64,000 nucleotides of DNA, from contig NZ_CANNCF010000006.1 in NCBI RefSeq assembly GCF_947503045.1, positions 62,001-126,000 on the forward strand, given 5' to 3'. The position numbers were made by a program, and so were the translations under genes. The stretch is from an uncultured Tateyamaria sp. (lineage in GTDB: Bacteria > Pseudomonadota > Alphaproteobacteria > Rhodobacterales > Rhodobacteraceae). The notes beneath the pieces were generated by a model that searched no databases, was not told the DNA's origin, and saw only the letters and a program-made list of their open reading frames with translations. Below, piece by piece: positions 34,872 to 45,897 of this stretch; within the stretch, counting starts at the first letter, position 1, and the number at the start of each line of letters is the position of its first letter.

Positions 34872-36116
34872 TTAGAAACTTAGGTTAGAATGATGACGTG
34901 GTCTGATCAAGTTACCAAATTGAGTTAGCCTCGCGTCAAAAGACAAATCGATCGGCCCGGTCGGGCCATTGCGCTGTTTTGCTACCAAAATCTCAGCATA
35001 ACCGTGAACGCGCTCCATATGCTCCTGCCAATTGGCTAGAGCCTCCAAGTCGTAATCATCAGGGCGCTGCTGTTCCACATAAAATTCTTCGCGGTGCAGG
35101 AATAAGACCGTATCAGCAAACTGGTTGATCACTGCAATCTCGGCGAGATCAGAAACCCTTGGTCGTTTGTCACTCCGTTTCGCGACAACCCTTCCAAGAT
35201 CAGCCGTCGCGAAAATACAAAGATCGTGTTCCATGGCTATACGTTTCAGCGCCCTTAAGACTGTCTCAATCTCAGATGCATGTCTTTGGCTACTAGCGCG
35301 ACCATCCGAAAAGTCATCAATCATGTCCACCACGAGCAAGTCTAGCCCTGCCTCACGTTTTAGTTGTCGGGCTCTGATTGCCAATGCGTCAAGCTCCGCC
35401 AATGAGTCATTGATAAACAAAGGAATATTTTCAAGCATTTTAGCTGCTTCGACATAGTTCCTGAATTCATTTTCGGTTATATCACCGCGTTGGATGTTCA
35501 CTACAGGTACACCGCTTTCAATGGCTAGTATACGTTGAGCCAGCTGCTCCGCTTTTAGTTGAAGAGAAAAGTACCCTACGCTACCTCCAGTTTTACGCGG
35601 ATGATCGCCCAAACTGGCTTTCGCTATGTTGAAAGCGATTTGCGTACTGATCGCTGTTTTCCCAATAGATGGTGCTGCAGCCAAAACAACTAGACTCGCT
35701 GGGCTTAATCCTCCTATTTTTCTGTCTAAATCAACAAAACCTGTAGGCAATCCAGAGATATGATCATCTCTTTGAAAAGCTGCGTTTGTCGCATTGACTG
35801 CCCCCGATATGGAATGCAGAAAGGTTTTGAAACCTGTGTTATCTGATATTTCTGGCAATGGAGACGTCAGTTTTTGAGCTAACTCTTGCATTTGAAGAGC
35901 TGACACGTGTTCTGGTAAATCAGAACTGATAATAAACGCCTCCATATCTGAGCCCCGAAAATCCAAATCCGAAATAGACAGCTGGCGAAAGTCAGTACTT
36001 GGATCAAGGCCTGCAATTGCGCATAGGTCTGAAAGCGAAGCTGTTTTTGAATGCCGTACTGCCTTCAACAACGCTAAATTAGGAGAAAACTCTCTAACTT
36101 TCTTATCTTCACCCAA
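34872..36116 (-). CDS. DnaB-like helicase/RecA-fold ATPase
   Basis: This 414-residue protein has a DnaB C-terminal type ATPase core: Walker A AAAPSIGKTA (about 149-158), a Walker B-like LLVVDMIDDF, and the sensor region TADLGRVVAKRSDKRPRVSD, parallel to DnaB's SQLNR-to-KRPxxSDL. The usual DnaB N-terminal domain is missing. Instead about 110 residues include DFRQLSISDLDFRGSDMEAF, which resembles pentapeptide repeats. A TTG start directly follows the stop codon of the upstream gene, so the two are translationally coupled. A role in element replication is likely; a defence ATPase is an alternative. Confidence 0.75.
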   Translation of the reverse strand: MGEDKKVREFSPNLALLKAVRHSKTASLSDLCAIAGLDPSTDFRQLSISDLDFRGSDMEAFIISSDLPEHVSALQMQELAQKLTSPLPEISDNTGFKTFLHSISGAVNATNAAFQRDDHISGLPTGFVDLDRKIGGLSPASLVVLAAAPSIGKTAISTQIAFNIAKASLGDHPRKTGGSVGYFSLQLKAEQLAQRILAIESGVPVVNIQRGDITENEFRNYVEAAKMLENIPLFINDSLAELDALAIRARQLKREAGLDLLVVDMIDDFSDGRASSQRHASEIETVLRALKRIAMEHDLCIFATADLGRVVAKRSDKRPRVSDLAEIAVINQFADTVLFLHREEFYVEQQRPDDYDLEALANWQEHMERVHGYAEILVAKQRNGPTGPIDLSFDARLTQFGNLIRPRHHSNLSF

Positions 36117-37094
36117 TTACTTACTCTTTCGTGACTTGCTCACCTCAATATGGCCGCGCGCTAATACGACTTCACCTTCTGGTGGACTTAAGCCATCAGC
36201 GCGGTTTTGCTCTTCTAACATCCTTAGAGTGAGGAGACGTTCGATTTGTGTTTTGTTCTTTTTTGCCCAACTTTCTTCGTTTCGTTCGTCACCAAGTGGG
36301 GAGTAAACACAATCACGTTTACGGGCTCGAAGTTCTACGCTGGCAGAAAATTTTGAGCCTTTCTTAGGAATTAAGAAACACAAAGGGTTTGACGAACCAT
36401 CTTCAGCATCGTCCCCTAGCTGAGAAAAGTATCCACCTCGCAACTCGCCGCTAGGTTCATTTGGATCTCCAATAACTTCGTGCCCTATTTGCCATCGACT
36501 GGCTCCAACCCATCTCACTATTTTAAACTCAAGTTGACTTTCAGTCGACTGCATATCTCCAGTCTGAATCTTTTTTTGCATTTCGCCGTGCAGTGAAGTT
36601 TCTATTCCGAGAGCCGACAAAATTTTTGAAAACTGAAGCGAAACACCACCAGAAGCTATCCCTTTTTTGCTTGAAGAGCTCTCACTTACTCTCTTCAAAA
36701 GATGATGGAATTGATCCCTTGGTAGCGATCTTTGGTATCTACCGTCACGCGAAATTTCACAGTTCTCTGGGATTACCTCAACAAATGCCCTACGAAAACT
36801 CAGTTTGAAACCAAACCCATCATTGTCAGTGAACTCCTGTTCTCCAAACGAAGCTTCAATCTCAAATGGCACTCGTGAAAAGATCGATTCACCTTGTCGC
36901 GGTAAGAACGTTTCAAGATCGGCGGCGTATCGAGCAGCGCTAGTCGGGCCAATACGATTTATGCGAGCGTCTTCCATAGAGGCAGCATAGTCACGTACGA
37001 CATCGATGCAACACGGACGTGCGATCTCAAGCAAACGAAGTGAGGAATCCTTGTCCAAGTGTTTGTTCCCTAGAACACTAAAAAATCTAACCAA
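36117..37094 (-). CDS. Unknown protein coupled to the DnaB-like helicase
   Basis: I do not recognise this 325-residue soluble protein. It has mixed alpha/beta sequence in the first 130 residues, a Ser-rich patch (about 137-150) and a strongly basic C-terminal tail ending SKSRKSK. Its stop TAA is followed at once by the TTG of the helicase gene, so the products probably work in fixed ratio. The start at 37094 is a TTG with weak ribosome site; a Met at 36977 is an alternative. A replication initiator or helicase loader is a reasonable guess, not a finding. Confidence 0.6.
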   Translation of the reverse strand: MVRFFSVLGNKHLDKDSSLRLLEIARPCCIDVVRDYAASMEDARINRIGPTSAARYAADLETFLPRQGESIFSRVPFEIEASFGEQEFTDNDGFGFKLSFRRAFVEVIPENCEISRDGRYQRSLPRDQFHHLLKRVSESSSSKKGIASGGVSLQFSKILSALGIETSLHGEMQKKIQTGDMQSTESQLEFKIVRWVGASRWQIGHEVIGDPNEPSGELRGGYFSQLGDDAEDGSSNPLCFLIPKKGSKFSASVELRARKRDCVYSPLGDERNEESWAKKNKTQIERLLTLRMLEEQNRADGLSPPEGEVVLARGHIEVSKSRKSK

Positions 37095-37261
37095 AGGTGT
37101 TGGGGACGTTTTTTATTAAGTATATCGCAATCGAAAGGCGATGTGCGACGCAACGAGATCACCGGTTTCAAGTTAGTCTTCGATGATTTGAGACTTCATC
37201 GAGATACTTGCGGTTAGCTAGAGCTAGAGCACTGTTCAATTCAGCGTTTTGCGGCCCCAAG

Positions 37262-37822
37262 TTAATGCCGAACACTTCTTTGCGGTTTGAGGTCAGACCC
37301 CAAACGCTCGATCTGGATAGACGTTTGGATCGCCGAGGCAAAATATGTCTCAAGCTCTTGAATATCCGAACATTCCTGGCGTGGCGCTATGTCTTTCAAC
37401 GTCTTCATGAGCGATCTCGCAGATCCGATGGCGAAGTTAATGTCGGCGTCCTCCTTCGTCGAAAAACTGCCAAAGCCTAGTTTCGGCGCATGCATCATCA
37501 TGTAGTTTTTGTTTTCGTCGCGATGTGTTTGGCACTTCATTTGCAGCAGGGCAAAACTCTGCTGAACGCCTGCTTCAAGCTCCTGGCGCTTTAGTCTCAA
37601 GACTGTTGCTTCATGCTTTTCAGCGGCACCCAATGCCGCTTTCATTGACCTTCGGTCAATAGACCAAAGCGCTACTCCCAAGGTCGCGATGATCGCTGTG
37701 TAAACGTCAAAGCTGTTGCCTGCGAGAAAACTCCAAACTGTATCAAACACGTTCCACCGCCCTATGTTGGGTCCTATCAAGTTGGTACAACCACATTTGG
37801 GTGTCTTATGTTGCAGCTTCAA
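37262..37822 (-). CDS. Membrane protein of unknown function
   Basis: This 186-residue protein has one hydrophobic helix (about 36-53, NSFDVYTAIIATLGVALWS). A long coiled-coil-like cytoplasmic helix follows (about 60-105), then a helical tail. Its start overlaps the stop of the upstream gene (ATGA at 37819-37822), so the pair is co-translated. The 'short membrane anchor plus coiled coil' layout is common but not specific. Confidence 0.55.
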   Translation of the reverse strand: MKLQHKTPKCGCTNLIGPNIGRWNVFDTVWSFLAGNSFDVYTAIIATLGVALWSIDRRSMKAALGAAEKHEATVLRLKRQELEAGVQQSFALLQMKCQTHRDENKNYMMMHAPKLGFGSFSTKEDADINFAIGSARSLMKTLKDIAPRQECSDIQELETYFASAIQTSIQIERLGSDLKPQRSVRH

Positions 37823-38592
37823 GCCTTGATCCGCATAGAAGCTAACTGCACCGCGACTTCATTCTCAGCAGCATAGCCAATCAAAGCGTCACGCCCTGTT
37901 GGCGGCTTGCCTCCAAAACACAAGATGAAGGCGAAGCGATGTTGCCCGGTTTGATCATGTTCCATGAGCGGAATGGGTCTGCCGTCTTTTGTAGAAGGCA
38001 GCTTTGATTTGCCGGTTCCAACATGCACGATCAAGTCTTTGTCGGCATCACCCAAAGCGAGCGGATGCCATTTTTGCTCATACTCTTCAAAGGCAATGAC
38101 ATGAGTTGGCTTTGATGCCGTCAATTCAAACAGATACTTTTGACCCAAGCGAAAGGTGGGAATACCATCTTGAGGAGGCTTTCGACTGGCAATCCCGAAT
38201 TGGTCGGCTGGTATGATCTGAACACCGCCTTCAACTGCATAAGTATCCAAAAAAACATCCCAAGGATCACGGCGCGGATATTGGAACAGCTTTGGTGCTT
38301 CTTTTTGCGCAAACGTAAAGTGATGAGTCGCTAGCCATTCGTGGATGGATCGCATTTTGTGGCGGTCATAGACACCACGTTTTATGTTCGAGTATGGATC
38401 GATCCCCTGGCTGAGAGGCACGCCTTGAGCTTGCTCAAACAGATCATCAAACCGCCCACCCTGTGATCGATGCAGCGCGCGCAATAGCTCATATAGCGTC
38501 TTTGTTGGCCCTCTGCGCTCCTGCGCCGACAAAGCGAGCCAGTCGAGTTCAGTGTCTTCCATGGCATGCACGGTACAAGTGTATGTGGGCAT
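37819..38592 (-). CDS. Protein of unknown function, first gene of a coupled pair
   Basis: From the Met at 38592 this is 257 residues (a GTG at 38637 is an alternative). The N-terminal third is helical (LYELLRALHRSQGGRFDDLF). The rest contains beta-rich segments with Gly/Lys/Thr loops (IVHVGTGKSKLPSTKDGRPI) and a conserved-looking RFAFILCFGGKPPTGRDALI. No known catalytic motif. It overlaps the membrane protein gene by four bases. Confidence 0.55.
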   Translation of the reverse strand: MPTYTCTVHAMEDTELDWLALSAQERRGPTKTLYELLRALHRSQGGRFDDLFEQAQGVPLSQGIDPYSNIKRGVYDRHKMRSIHEWLATHHFTFAQKEAPKLFQYPRRDPWDVFLDTYAVEGGVQIIPADQFGIASRKPPQDGIPTFRLGQKYLFELTASKPTHVIAFEEYEQKWHPLALGDADKDLIVHVGTGKSKLPSTKDGRPIPLMEHDQTGQHRFAFILCFGGKPPTGRDALIGYAAENEVAVQLASMRIKA

Positions 38593-38817
38593 AGCAACCA
38601 AGAACGGCTTTGCCACCCGTTTCCACCCTCGCTTCACCTGAGATCACCCTTAGCTTGCCACTGTATGGTCACATCTAAGCGCATAGGATAATTGGAGAAT
38701 TTTCCTTGCGTGGACGCAAGTGATGTGGTTTAATGTTCTATATTTGTTCTCTCTACGCCCTATGGACCAACCCATAGCCGATTGAGCCCATCACCCAACA
38801 ATTTGAAGAAAGGAACC

Positions 38818-39120
38818 ATGGCCATGCCCCGCCTGCCGTCCCACGACGAGTCTTTTGATCCCCGCCCTACTCTCAGCATCGACTGGGAAGTCTATGCTGC
38901 CATGTTGGAAGAGAGCGATATGCCGCTCGACCAACAAAAGGAACTGATCGAAACGCTCTGGTCGATTGTGGTGATGTTTGTTGATCTGGGCTTTGATTTG
39001 AACCCTGTTGCGCAAATCTGTGGGGAAGACGAAGAAGCATTGTCCGACGACCCACCGGATTTGGTACAATTGTTGGGACAAAAGCTGATCAAACAAAACC
39101 AACACGAGGAGGATGCATGA
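38818..39120 (+). CDS. Small acidic partner gene upstream of the serine recombinase
   Basis: This 100-residue acidic protein is preceded by AAAGGA and overlaps the recombinase start by four bases (ATGA). It contains DQQKELIETLWSIVVMFVDL and a long acidic tail. Small genes of this kind in the same coupled position are seen upstream of large serine recombinases in Rhodobacterales elements. A direction factor or regulator of the recombinase is possible from position alone. Confidence 0.7.
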   Translation: MAMPRLPSHDESFDPRPTLSIDWEVYAAMLEESDMPLDQQKELIETLWSIVVMFVDLGFDLNPVAQICGEDEEALSDDPPDLVQLLGQKLIKQNQHEEDA

Positions 39121-41368
39121 ACCAGATACAAACAAAACCAAGCAAGGCGGTGATATACACCCGTGTGTCTGGGGCCAAGCAGGTCCGCGAAGGTGATGGC
39201 CTCGCCTCCCAAGAAAACCGGTGTCGCGAATATGCCACTTACAAGGATTATGATGTGGTCGAAGTCTTCAGCGATGACATGTCAGGCAAGTTTGAACGCC
39301 GCCCGGCCATGGATCGGATGCTGGCCTTCCTGCGTTTGAACAGGAAAAACAATATCGTCGTCATCATCGATGACATCAGCCGCTTTGCCCGCAATGTGCA
39401 GGCCCATATCAAACTGCGCGAGACGCTGGCTGATGCGGGCGGAATTTTGGAAAGCCCTTCCATTGAGTTTGGTGAGGATAGTGACTCCCGGCTTGTCGAG
39501 CACATGCTGGCCTCTGTGGCGCAGCATCAACGCGAAAAGAACGCAGAACAAACGTCCAACCGGATGAAGGGCCGGATGATGAATGGGTATTCGGTCTTTG
39601 CCGCGCCTATCGGTTACACATACAAAAAGACCGGCGCGCATGGGAAATTGCTCACGCGTGATGAGCCTGTCGCCTCCATCATTAAAGAAGCAATGGAAGG
39701 GTATGCGTCTGGACGCTTTGGCACACAGGCGGAAGTGACGCGCTTCTTAGAAAGCCAGCCGGACTTTCCAAAAGACCTTCCCGGTGGCCATATCCGCCAG
39801 CAAAAAGTCAGCGATATGCTCAACCGCGTGATCTATGCTGGATACATCGAGCATGAACCTTGGGGCATTACGCGCCGCAAAGGTCATCATGAACCCATCA
39901 TCTCACTAGAGACGTTCCTGAATATCCAAGATCGTAAAGCGACCAAGACAGTTGCTCCCATGCGCAAAGACCTGAACCATGACTTCCCGCTTCGTGGTGC
40001 AGTAACCTGTGCTTGCTGTGATCAGCCTATGACGTCTTGCTGGTCTAAGAGCTCAACAGGCAAGCGCTATCCCTATTACTGGTGCCAGACCCGCGATTGT
40101 TCTGAGTATCGCAAGAGCATCCGCGCAGAGAAGATCGATGCGGGCTTTGGAGACATCCTCAAAGGCATGACGCCCACCAAGGGGCTGCTGTCCGTGGTGA
40201 AGGCGATGCTCAAATCCGCCTGGGATCAAAGACTGGATCAAGCGTCCAGCAGCAAACAGGCTTGCAAACGCGAGATTGGCCAGTTGGACAAGCAACAAGA
40301 GGCTCTCATCGAGCGTTTGGTCGAAACCTCGAATCCAAAAGCCATCGCAGCCTTTGAAACCAAGATCGCCAAGCTGGAAGATGAGAAGCTCATTCTCACA
40401 GAAAAGATGGGACAAAATACCAAACCGCGCGTGACCGTGGGCGAGATTTTCGAACTATTGAATGAGTTCCTCGCAAACCCCTGGAATATATACCAAAACG
40501 GCAATCTGAGAGTGAAGAAAACAGTGCTGAAAACAGTGTTTCGCGCACCCTTGGCCTACGACCGAAGAATTGGATTTCGAACGCCGCAAACCTCTGTAAT
40601 CTTTAGGTTTTTGGAGGAAATTTCGGGAAAATGCAAAATGGTGCGGGTGAAGGGACTCGAACCCCCACGCCAAAGGCGCCAGAACCTAAATCTGGTGCGT
40701 CTACCAATTCCGCCACACCCGCATGCACGTGGGCTTAGCAAAGCCCGCATCAGGACGCGAGAGGTATTCGCGCACCACTATGGCAGAAATTGCATAACCT
40801 CGCGCGACATTAAAGAAATCTTGAGGTATCTTTGGCTCAACCTAGAGGCAGGTTGTAACAAGAGAGACGCCATGAAACCGAATACGGTCGGGCGCGAATT
40901 GAGCGGGCGGATGCCCCCTTTGCGCACAGAGATATGCCATGTCGGGCTTGTGTCCGGCACACTCCTTTTGACAGCTGACGGCGAAATACCGGTCGAGTAT
41001 CTCTCGCCCGGGGATCGCATCATCACGCGCAATGCGGGGCTGGTCCCGCTTGCCGCGATCAAGACGGTGCGGGCCCGCGAAGAGGCAGTGAAGATCGCCG
41101 CCGGTTCGCTGGGCGACACCAAGCCCACGCATCACGTGATGATCCCCGCCGCCCAGATGGTTCTGGTGCGCGACTGGCGGGCCAAGGCGCTGCGCGGTGC
41201 GGCGCAGGCGGTGATGCCCGCAGGGTGCCTGATCGATGATGAGTTCATCACGGCACTTGGCGTGCGCGACATGACGCTGGTGCGTCTGGGCTTTGACGCG
41301 CCTTACGTGGTTTACGCTGATGGGCTGGAAATGTCTGTGCCTGCAATGAGCATGGCAGAGGTCGACGC

Positions 41369-41372
<4 letters not shown>
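39117..41372 (+). CDS. Large serine recombinase (element integrase), reading through the right junction
   Basis: The catalytic domain starts with Ser18 in VIYTRVSGAKQVREGDGL. The recombinase domain, a zinc ribbon (cysteines from about residue 298, CACCDQPM ... YWCQTRDC) and a coiled coil (about 380-445) follow. Residue 508 is at the proposed attachment core. From there the frame continues without a stop through the antisense strand of tRNA-Leu (VRVKGLEPPRQRRQNLNLVR) and into the chromosomal Hint gene, giving 751 codons. Element-encoded sequence ends at about 40640, so the last 243 residues are chromosomal. Before integration the tail would differ. Confidence 0.93.
40638..40646 (+). repeat. 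Proposed right attachment core (attR)
   Basis: ATGGTGCGG overlaps the encoded CCA and acceptor end of tRNA-Leu and repeats at 18471-18479. The tRNA is left intact, as expected when an element targets its 3' end. Confidence 0.55.
40639..40722 (-). tRNA. tRNA-Leu(UAG), integration target
   Basis: An 84-nt class II tRNA on the minus strand with an encoded CCA at its 3' end (40639-40641). Acceptor GCGGGTG pairs with CACCCGC. The anticodon loop TTTAGGT gives anticodon TAG. The long variable arm CGCCTTTGGCG and T loop GGTTCGAGTCC are intact. The element lies directly 3' of it. Confidence 0.97.
40872..41372 (+). CDS. Hint-domain protein
   Basis: This 166-residue chromosomal protein has a Hint-type core: VSGTLLLTADGEIPVEYLSP near residues 28-47, then GDRIITRNAGLVPLAAI and THHVMIP. 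Hint domains autocatalyse cleavage in inteins and hedgehog proteins, but these short Roseobacter forms are single-domain and of unknown role. Its own start at 40872 has a purine-rich leader; the same frame is also open from the recombinase. Its stop overlaps the convergent NAD(P)HX repair gene by four bases. Confidence 0.75.
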
Positions 41373-43523
<2,151 letters not shown>

Positions 43524-43559
43524 TTCTCTACACCTAAAGACAGGAAGGATTTTCCGCAC

Positions 43560-44963
43560 ATGGCAAACCCCGTTCTCGACATGATCAAGGCAGAAGATGC
43601 CGAATACGTCGACATCCGTTTCACCGACCCGCGTGGCAAGCTGCAGCACGTGACCGTCATGGCCGATCAGGTCGACGAGGATTTCCTCGAAGAGGGCTTC
43701 ATGTTTGACGGCTCCTCCATCGCGGGCTGGAAGTCGATCGAAGCTTCGGACATGAAGCTGATGCCCGATCAGGACAGCGCCTATGTCGACCCGTTCTATG
43801 CGGAAAAGACGATCTGCGTGCACTGCTCGATTGTGGAACCCGACACCGGCGAGGCCTATGACCGCGACCCCCGCGGCACAGCCGAGAAGGCTGAAGCCTA
43901 TCTGAAAGCCACCGGCATCGGTGATGTGGCCTATATGGGCCCCGAGGCCGAGTTCTTTCTGTTTGACGATGTACGTTATTCCAACAGTATCAACAAGGTA
44001 TCCTACGAAGTTGATGCAACGGATGCGTCCTGGAACACCGACACAGAATACGAGATGGGCAACATGGGCCACCGCCCCGGCGTCAAGGGCGGCTATTTCC
44101 CCGTGAACCCAACGGACGAGTCGCAAGACCTGCGCTCCGAGATGCTGAGCACCATGAAGCGCCTCGGCATGAAGGTCGACAAGCACCACCACGAGGTGGC
44201 GTCCTGCCAGCACGAATTGGGCCTGATCTTTGGCTCGGTCACCAAGCAGGGTGACGAGCTGCAGAAGTACAAATACGTGATCCACAACGTGGCCGCCGCC
44301 TACGGCAAGTCGGCCACCTTCATGCCCAAGCCCATCGCGGGCGACAACGGCACTGGCATGCACGTGAACATGTCGATCTGGAAAGACGGCAAGCCCCTGT
44401 TTGCAGGCGACAAATACGCCGATCTGTCGGACGAGGCCCTGTGGTTCATCGGCGGCATCCTGAAACACGCCAAGGCGCTCAACGCCTTCACAAACCCTTC
44501 GACCAACAGCTACAAGCGTCTGATCCCCGGCTTCGAGGCCCCTGTGCTGCGCGCCTATTCGGCCCGCAACCGCTCGGGCTGCGTGCGTATCCCATGGACC
44601 GACTCGCCCAAGGCCAAGCGGGTTGAGGCACGCTTCCCCGATCCGTCTGCCAACCCCTACCTGTGCTTTGCCGCTCTGCTGATGGCGGGCCTTGACGGAA
44701 TCAAGAACAAGATCAATCCCGGTGAACCATCCGACAAGGACCTTTACGATCTGCCACCAGAAGAGCTGGCCGGCATCCCAACGGTCTGCGGTTCCTTGCG
44801 CGAAGCGATGGAAGAGCTGGAAAAAGACATGGACTTCCTGCTGGCCGGTGACGTGTTCACCAAGGACCAGATCGACGGCTATATCGAGCTGAAGATGGAA
44901 GAGATCACCACTTACGAACACACCCCTCACCCGGTTGAGTTCGGCATGTATTACAGCTGCTGA
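43560..44963 (+). CDS. glnA: Glutamine synthetase, type I
   Basis: This 467-residue dodecameric enzyme makes glutamine from glutamate, ammonia and [33 protein letters not shown] and the C-terminal DLYDLPPEE, with the adenylylation Tyr near 396, are all visible. So activity should be tuned by GlnE/GlnB. A strong terminator follows, closing the glnB-glnA transcript. Confidence 0.97.
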   Translation: MANPVLDMIKAEDAEYVDIRFTDPRGKLQHVTVMADQVDEDFLEEGFMFDGSSIAGWKSIEASDMKLMPDQDSAYVDPFYAEKTICVHCSIVEPDTGEAYDRDPRGTAEKAEAYLKATGIGDVAYMGPEAEFFLFDDVRYSNSINKVSYEVDATDASWNTDTEYEMGNMGHRPGVKGGYFPVNPTDESQDLRSEMLSTMKRLGMKVDKHHHEVASCQHELGLIFGSVTKQGDELQKYKYVIHNVAAAYGKSATFMPKPIAGDNGTGMHVNMSIWKDGKPLFAGDKYADLSDEALWFIGGILKHAKALNAFTNPSTNSYKRLIPGFEAPVLRAYSARNRSGCVRIPWTDSPKAKRVEARFPDPSANPYLCFAALLMAGLDGIKNKINPGEPSDKDLYDLPPEELAGIPTVCGSLREAMEELEKDMDFLLAGDVFTKDQIDGYIELKMEEITTYEHTPHPVEFGMYYSC

Positions 44964-44985
44964 TCCTCCCTGGCAGCTAAACTTG

Positions 44986-45016
44986 AAAGGGCACCTTCAC
45001 GGGTGCCCTTTTTTTT
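44986..45016 (+). terminator. Rho-independent terminator of glnBA
   Basis: Perfect 10-bp stem AAAGGGCACC / GGTGCCCTTT with a 6-nt loop, followed by a run of eight T residues. Confidence 0.95.
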
Positions 45017-45105
45017 GTGCTCGCCCCATTTCGCCGCCTTGGCAGGGTCAAAATACGGCCATCATCTTGCGTTAACCACGAAGCCTCACGCGCAGAAACG
45101 GGCCC

Positions 45106-45399
45106 ATGCAGATGGAATCGATCAGTGAATTTGAACGGAGGCTCAAGCTTATCCAGTCCCGCACGCGGAAGCGGGCGCAGCGTGTCTATGTCCCGTCCGA
45201 AGACGATATCCGCCGCACCATCCCGACGCCCCGCCCCGGCTGGCCGATGCCCATCATCGCCACAGTTGTGGGCGTTGCCCTGCTTGCCGGTCTGATCGCC
45301 GTTGCGCGCGACGACATCGCGCGTCTGATGTCCGCACCGGACGAGGCGCAGCGGGTCAGCCTTCTGGACTCGAACACCTCCGATCCGATCACAAACTGA
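45106..45399 (+). CDS. Small single-helix membrane protein (paralogue 1)
   Basis: This 97-residue protein has a basic N-terminal stretch, one membrane helix (about 48-67, MPIIATVVGVALLAGLIAVA) and a short acidic outside tail. It shares layout and motifs with the next protein (EFERRLKLIQ versus EFEQRLARIR; LLAGLIAVARDDIARL versus LMAGLIGYVWDDIAIL). They are tandem paralogues. Function unknown. Confidence 0.7.
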   Translation: MQMESISEFERRLKLIQSRTRKRAQRVYVPSEDDIRRTIPTPRPGWPMPIIATVVGVALLAGLIAVARDDIARLMSAPDEAQRVSLLDSNTSDPITN

Positions 45400-45429
45400 C
45401 GCAAAGCAATTCAAACACGAGGGTTGAGC

Positions 45430-45792
45430 ATGACCGGAAACACCGAATTCGAACAACGCCTCGCACGCATCCGGGCAAACCAGCCCGCGCAAGCATCCCG
45501 CCCCGAAGCACCGAAAAGGTCGGAAACGCCGACCTTGCGCCCGGCGCCAAAGCCCCCGATGCGCTGGCAACTGGTGTCGTCTGTGCTGGGTCTGGCCCTG
45601 ATGGCGGGGCTGATTGGCTATGTCTGGGATGACATCGCGATCCTGTTCCCCAGATCCGAGGACGGCCGCCAGGTCTCTTACCTGGAATCCGCGCTGCGCG
45701 ACACGATGAGCGAGGACGAGATCAGGCGGATGAACAACGATCCAGACCTTGAGGGCATGACGCAGATGCAAAAGATGATCCTCAGCCACTGA
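45430..45792 (+). CDS. Small single-helix membrane protein (paralogue 2)
   Basis: This 120-residue protein starts at 45430 with GAGG upstream. It has a Pro/Ala-rich linker, a membrane helix (about 46-66) and an acidic, helical C-terminal tail with several Met residues. It repeats the plan of the gene 30 bases upstream, from which it probably arose by duplication. Confidence 0.7.
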   Translation: MTGNTEFEQRLARIRANQPAQASRPEAPKRSETPTLRPAPKPPMRWQLVSSVLGLALMAGLIGYVWDDIAILFPRSEDGRQVSYLESALRDTMSEDEIRRMNNDPDLEGMTQMQKMILSH

Positions 45793-45897
45793 AGCTACCC
45801 GCGCCGAGTGGCACAAGCACGCGCACGTGCCCCGCGTGGACTTTCCCAATCCCATCCAAATCCGCTAGTCTGTGCAAAACGGTGATGGAGTGCGGGT

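Larger units (their letters stand above)
18471..40646. mobile_element. Integrative mobilizable element at tRNA-Leu(UAG), about 22 kb
   Basis: The block between the chemoreceptor region and tRNA-Leu carries a large serine recombinase at its right end, MobC and a relaxase at its left end, and a VirD4/TraG-type coupling protein. It also has an H-NS-like protein, a small resolvase, a DnaB-like helicase and many unrecognised genes. Base composition is clearly more AT-rich than both flanks, most strongly at 25.3-28.0 kb and 34.8-37.1 kb. No VirB/Trb mating-pore genes are present, so transfer would need a helper system. The right end is well supported by the tRNA. The left end rests on the short core repeat. 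Confidence 0.8.
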
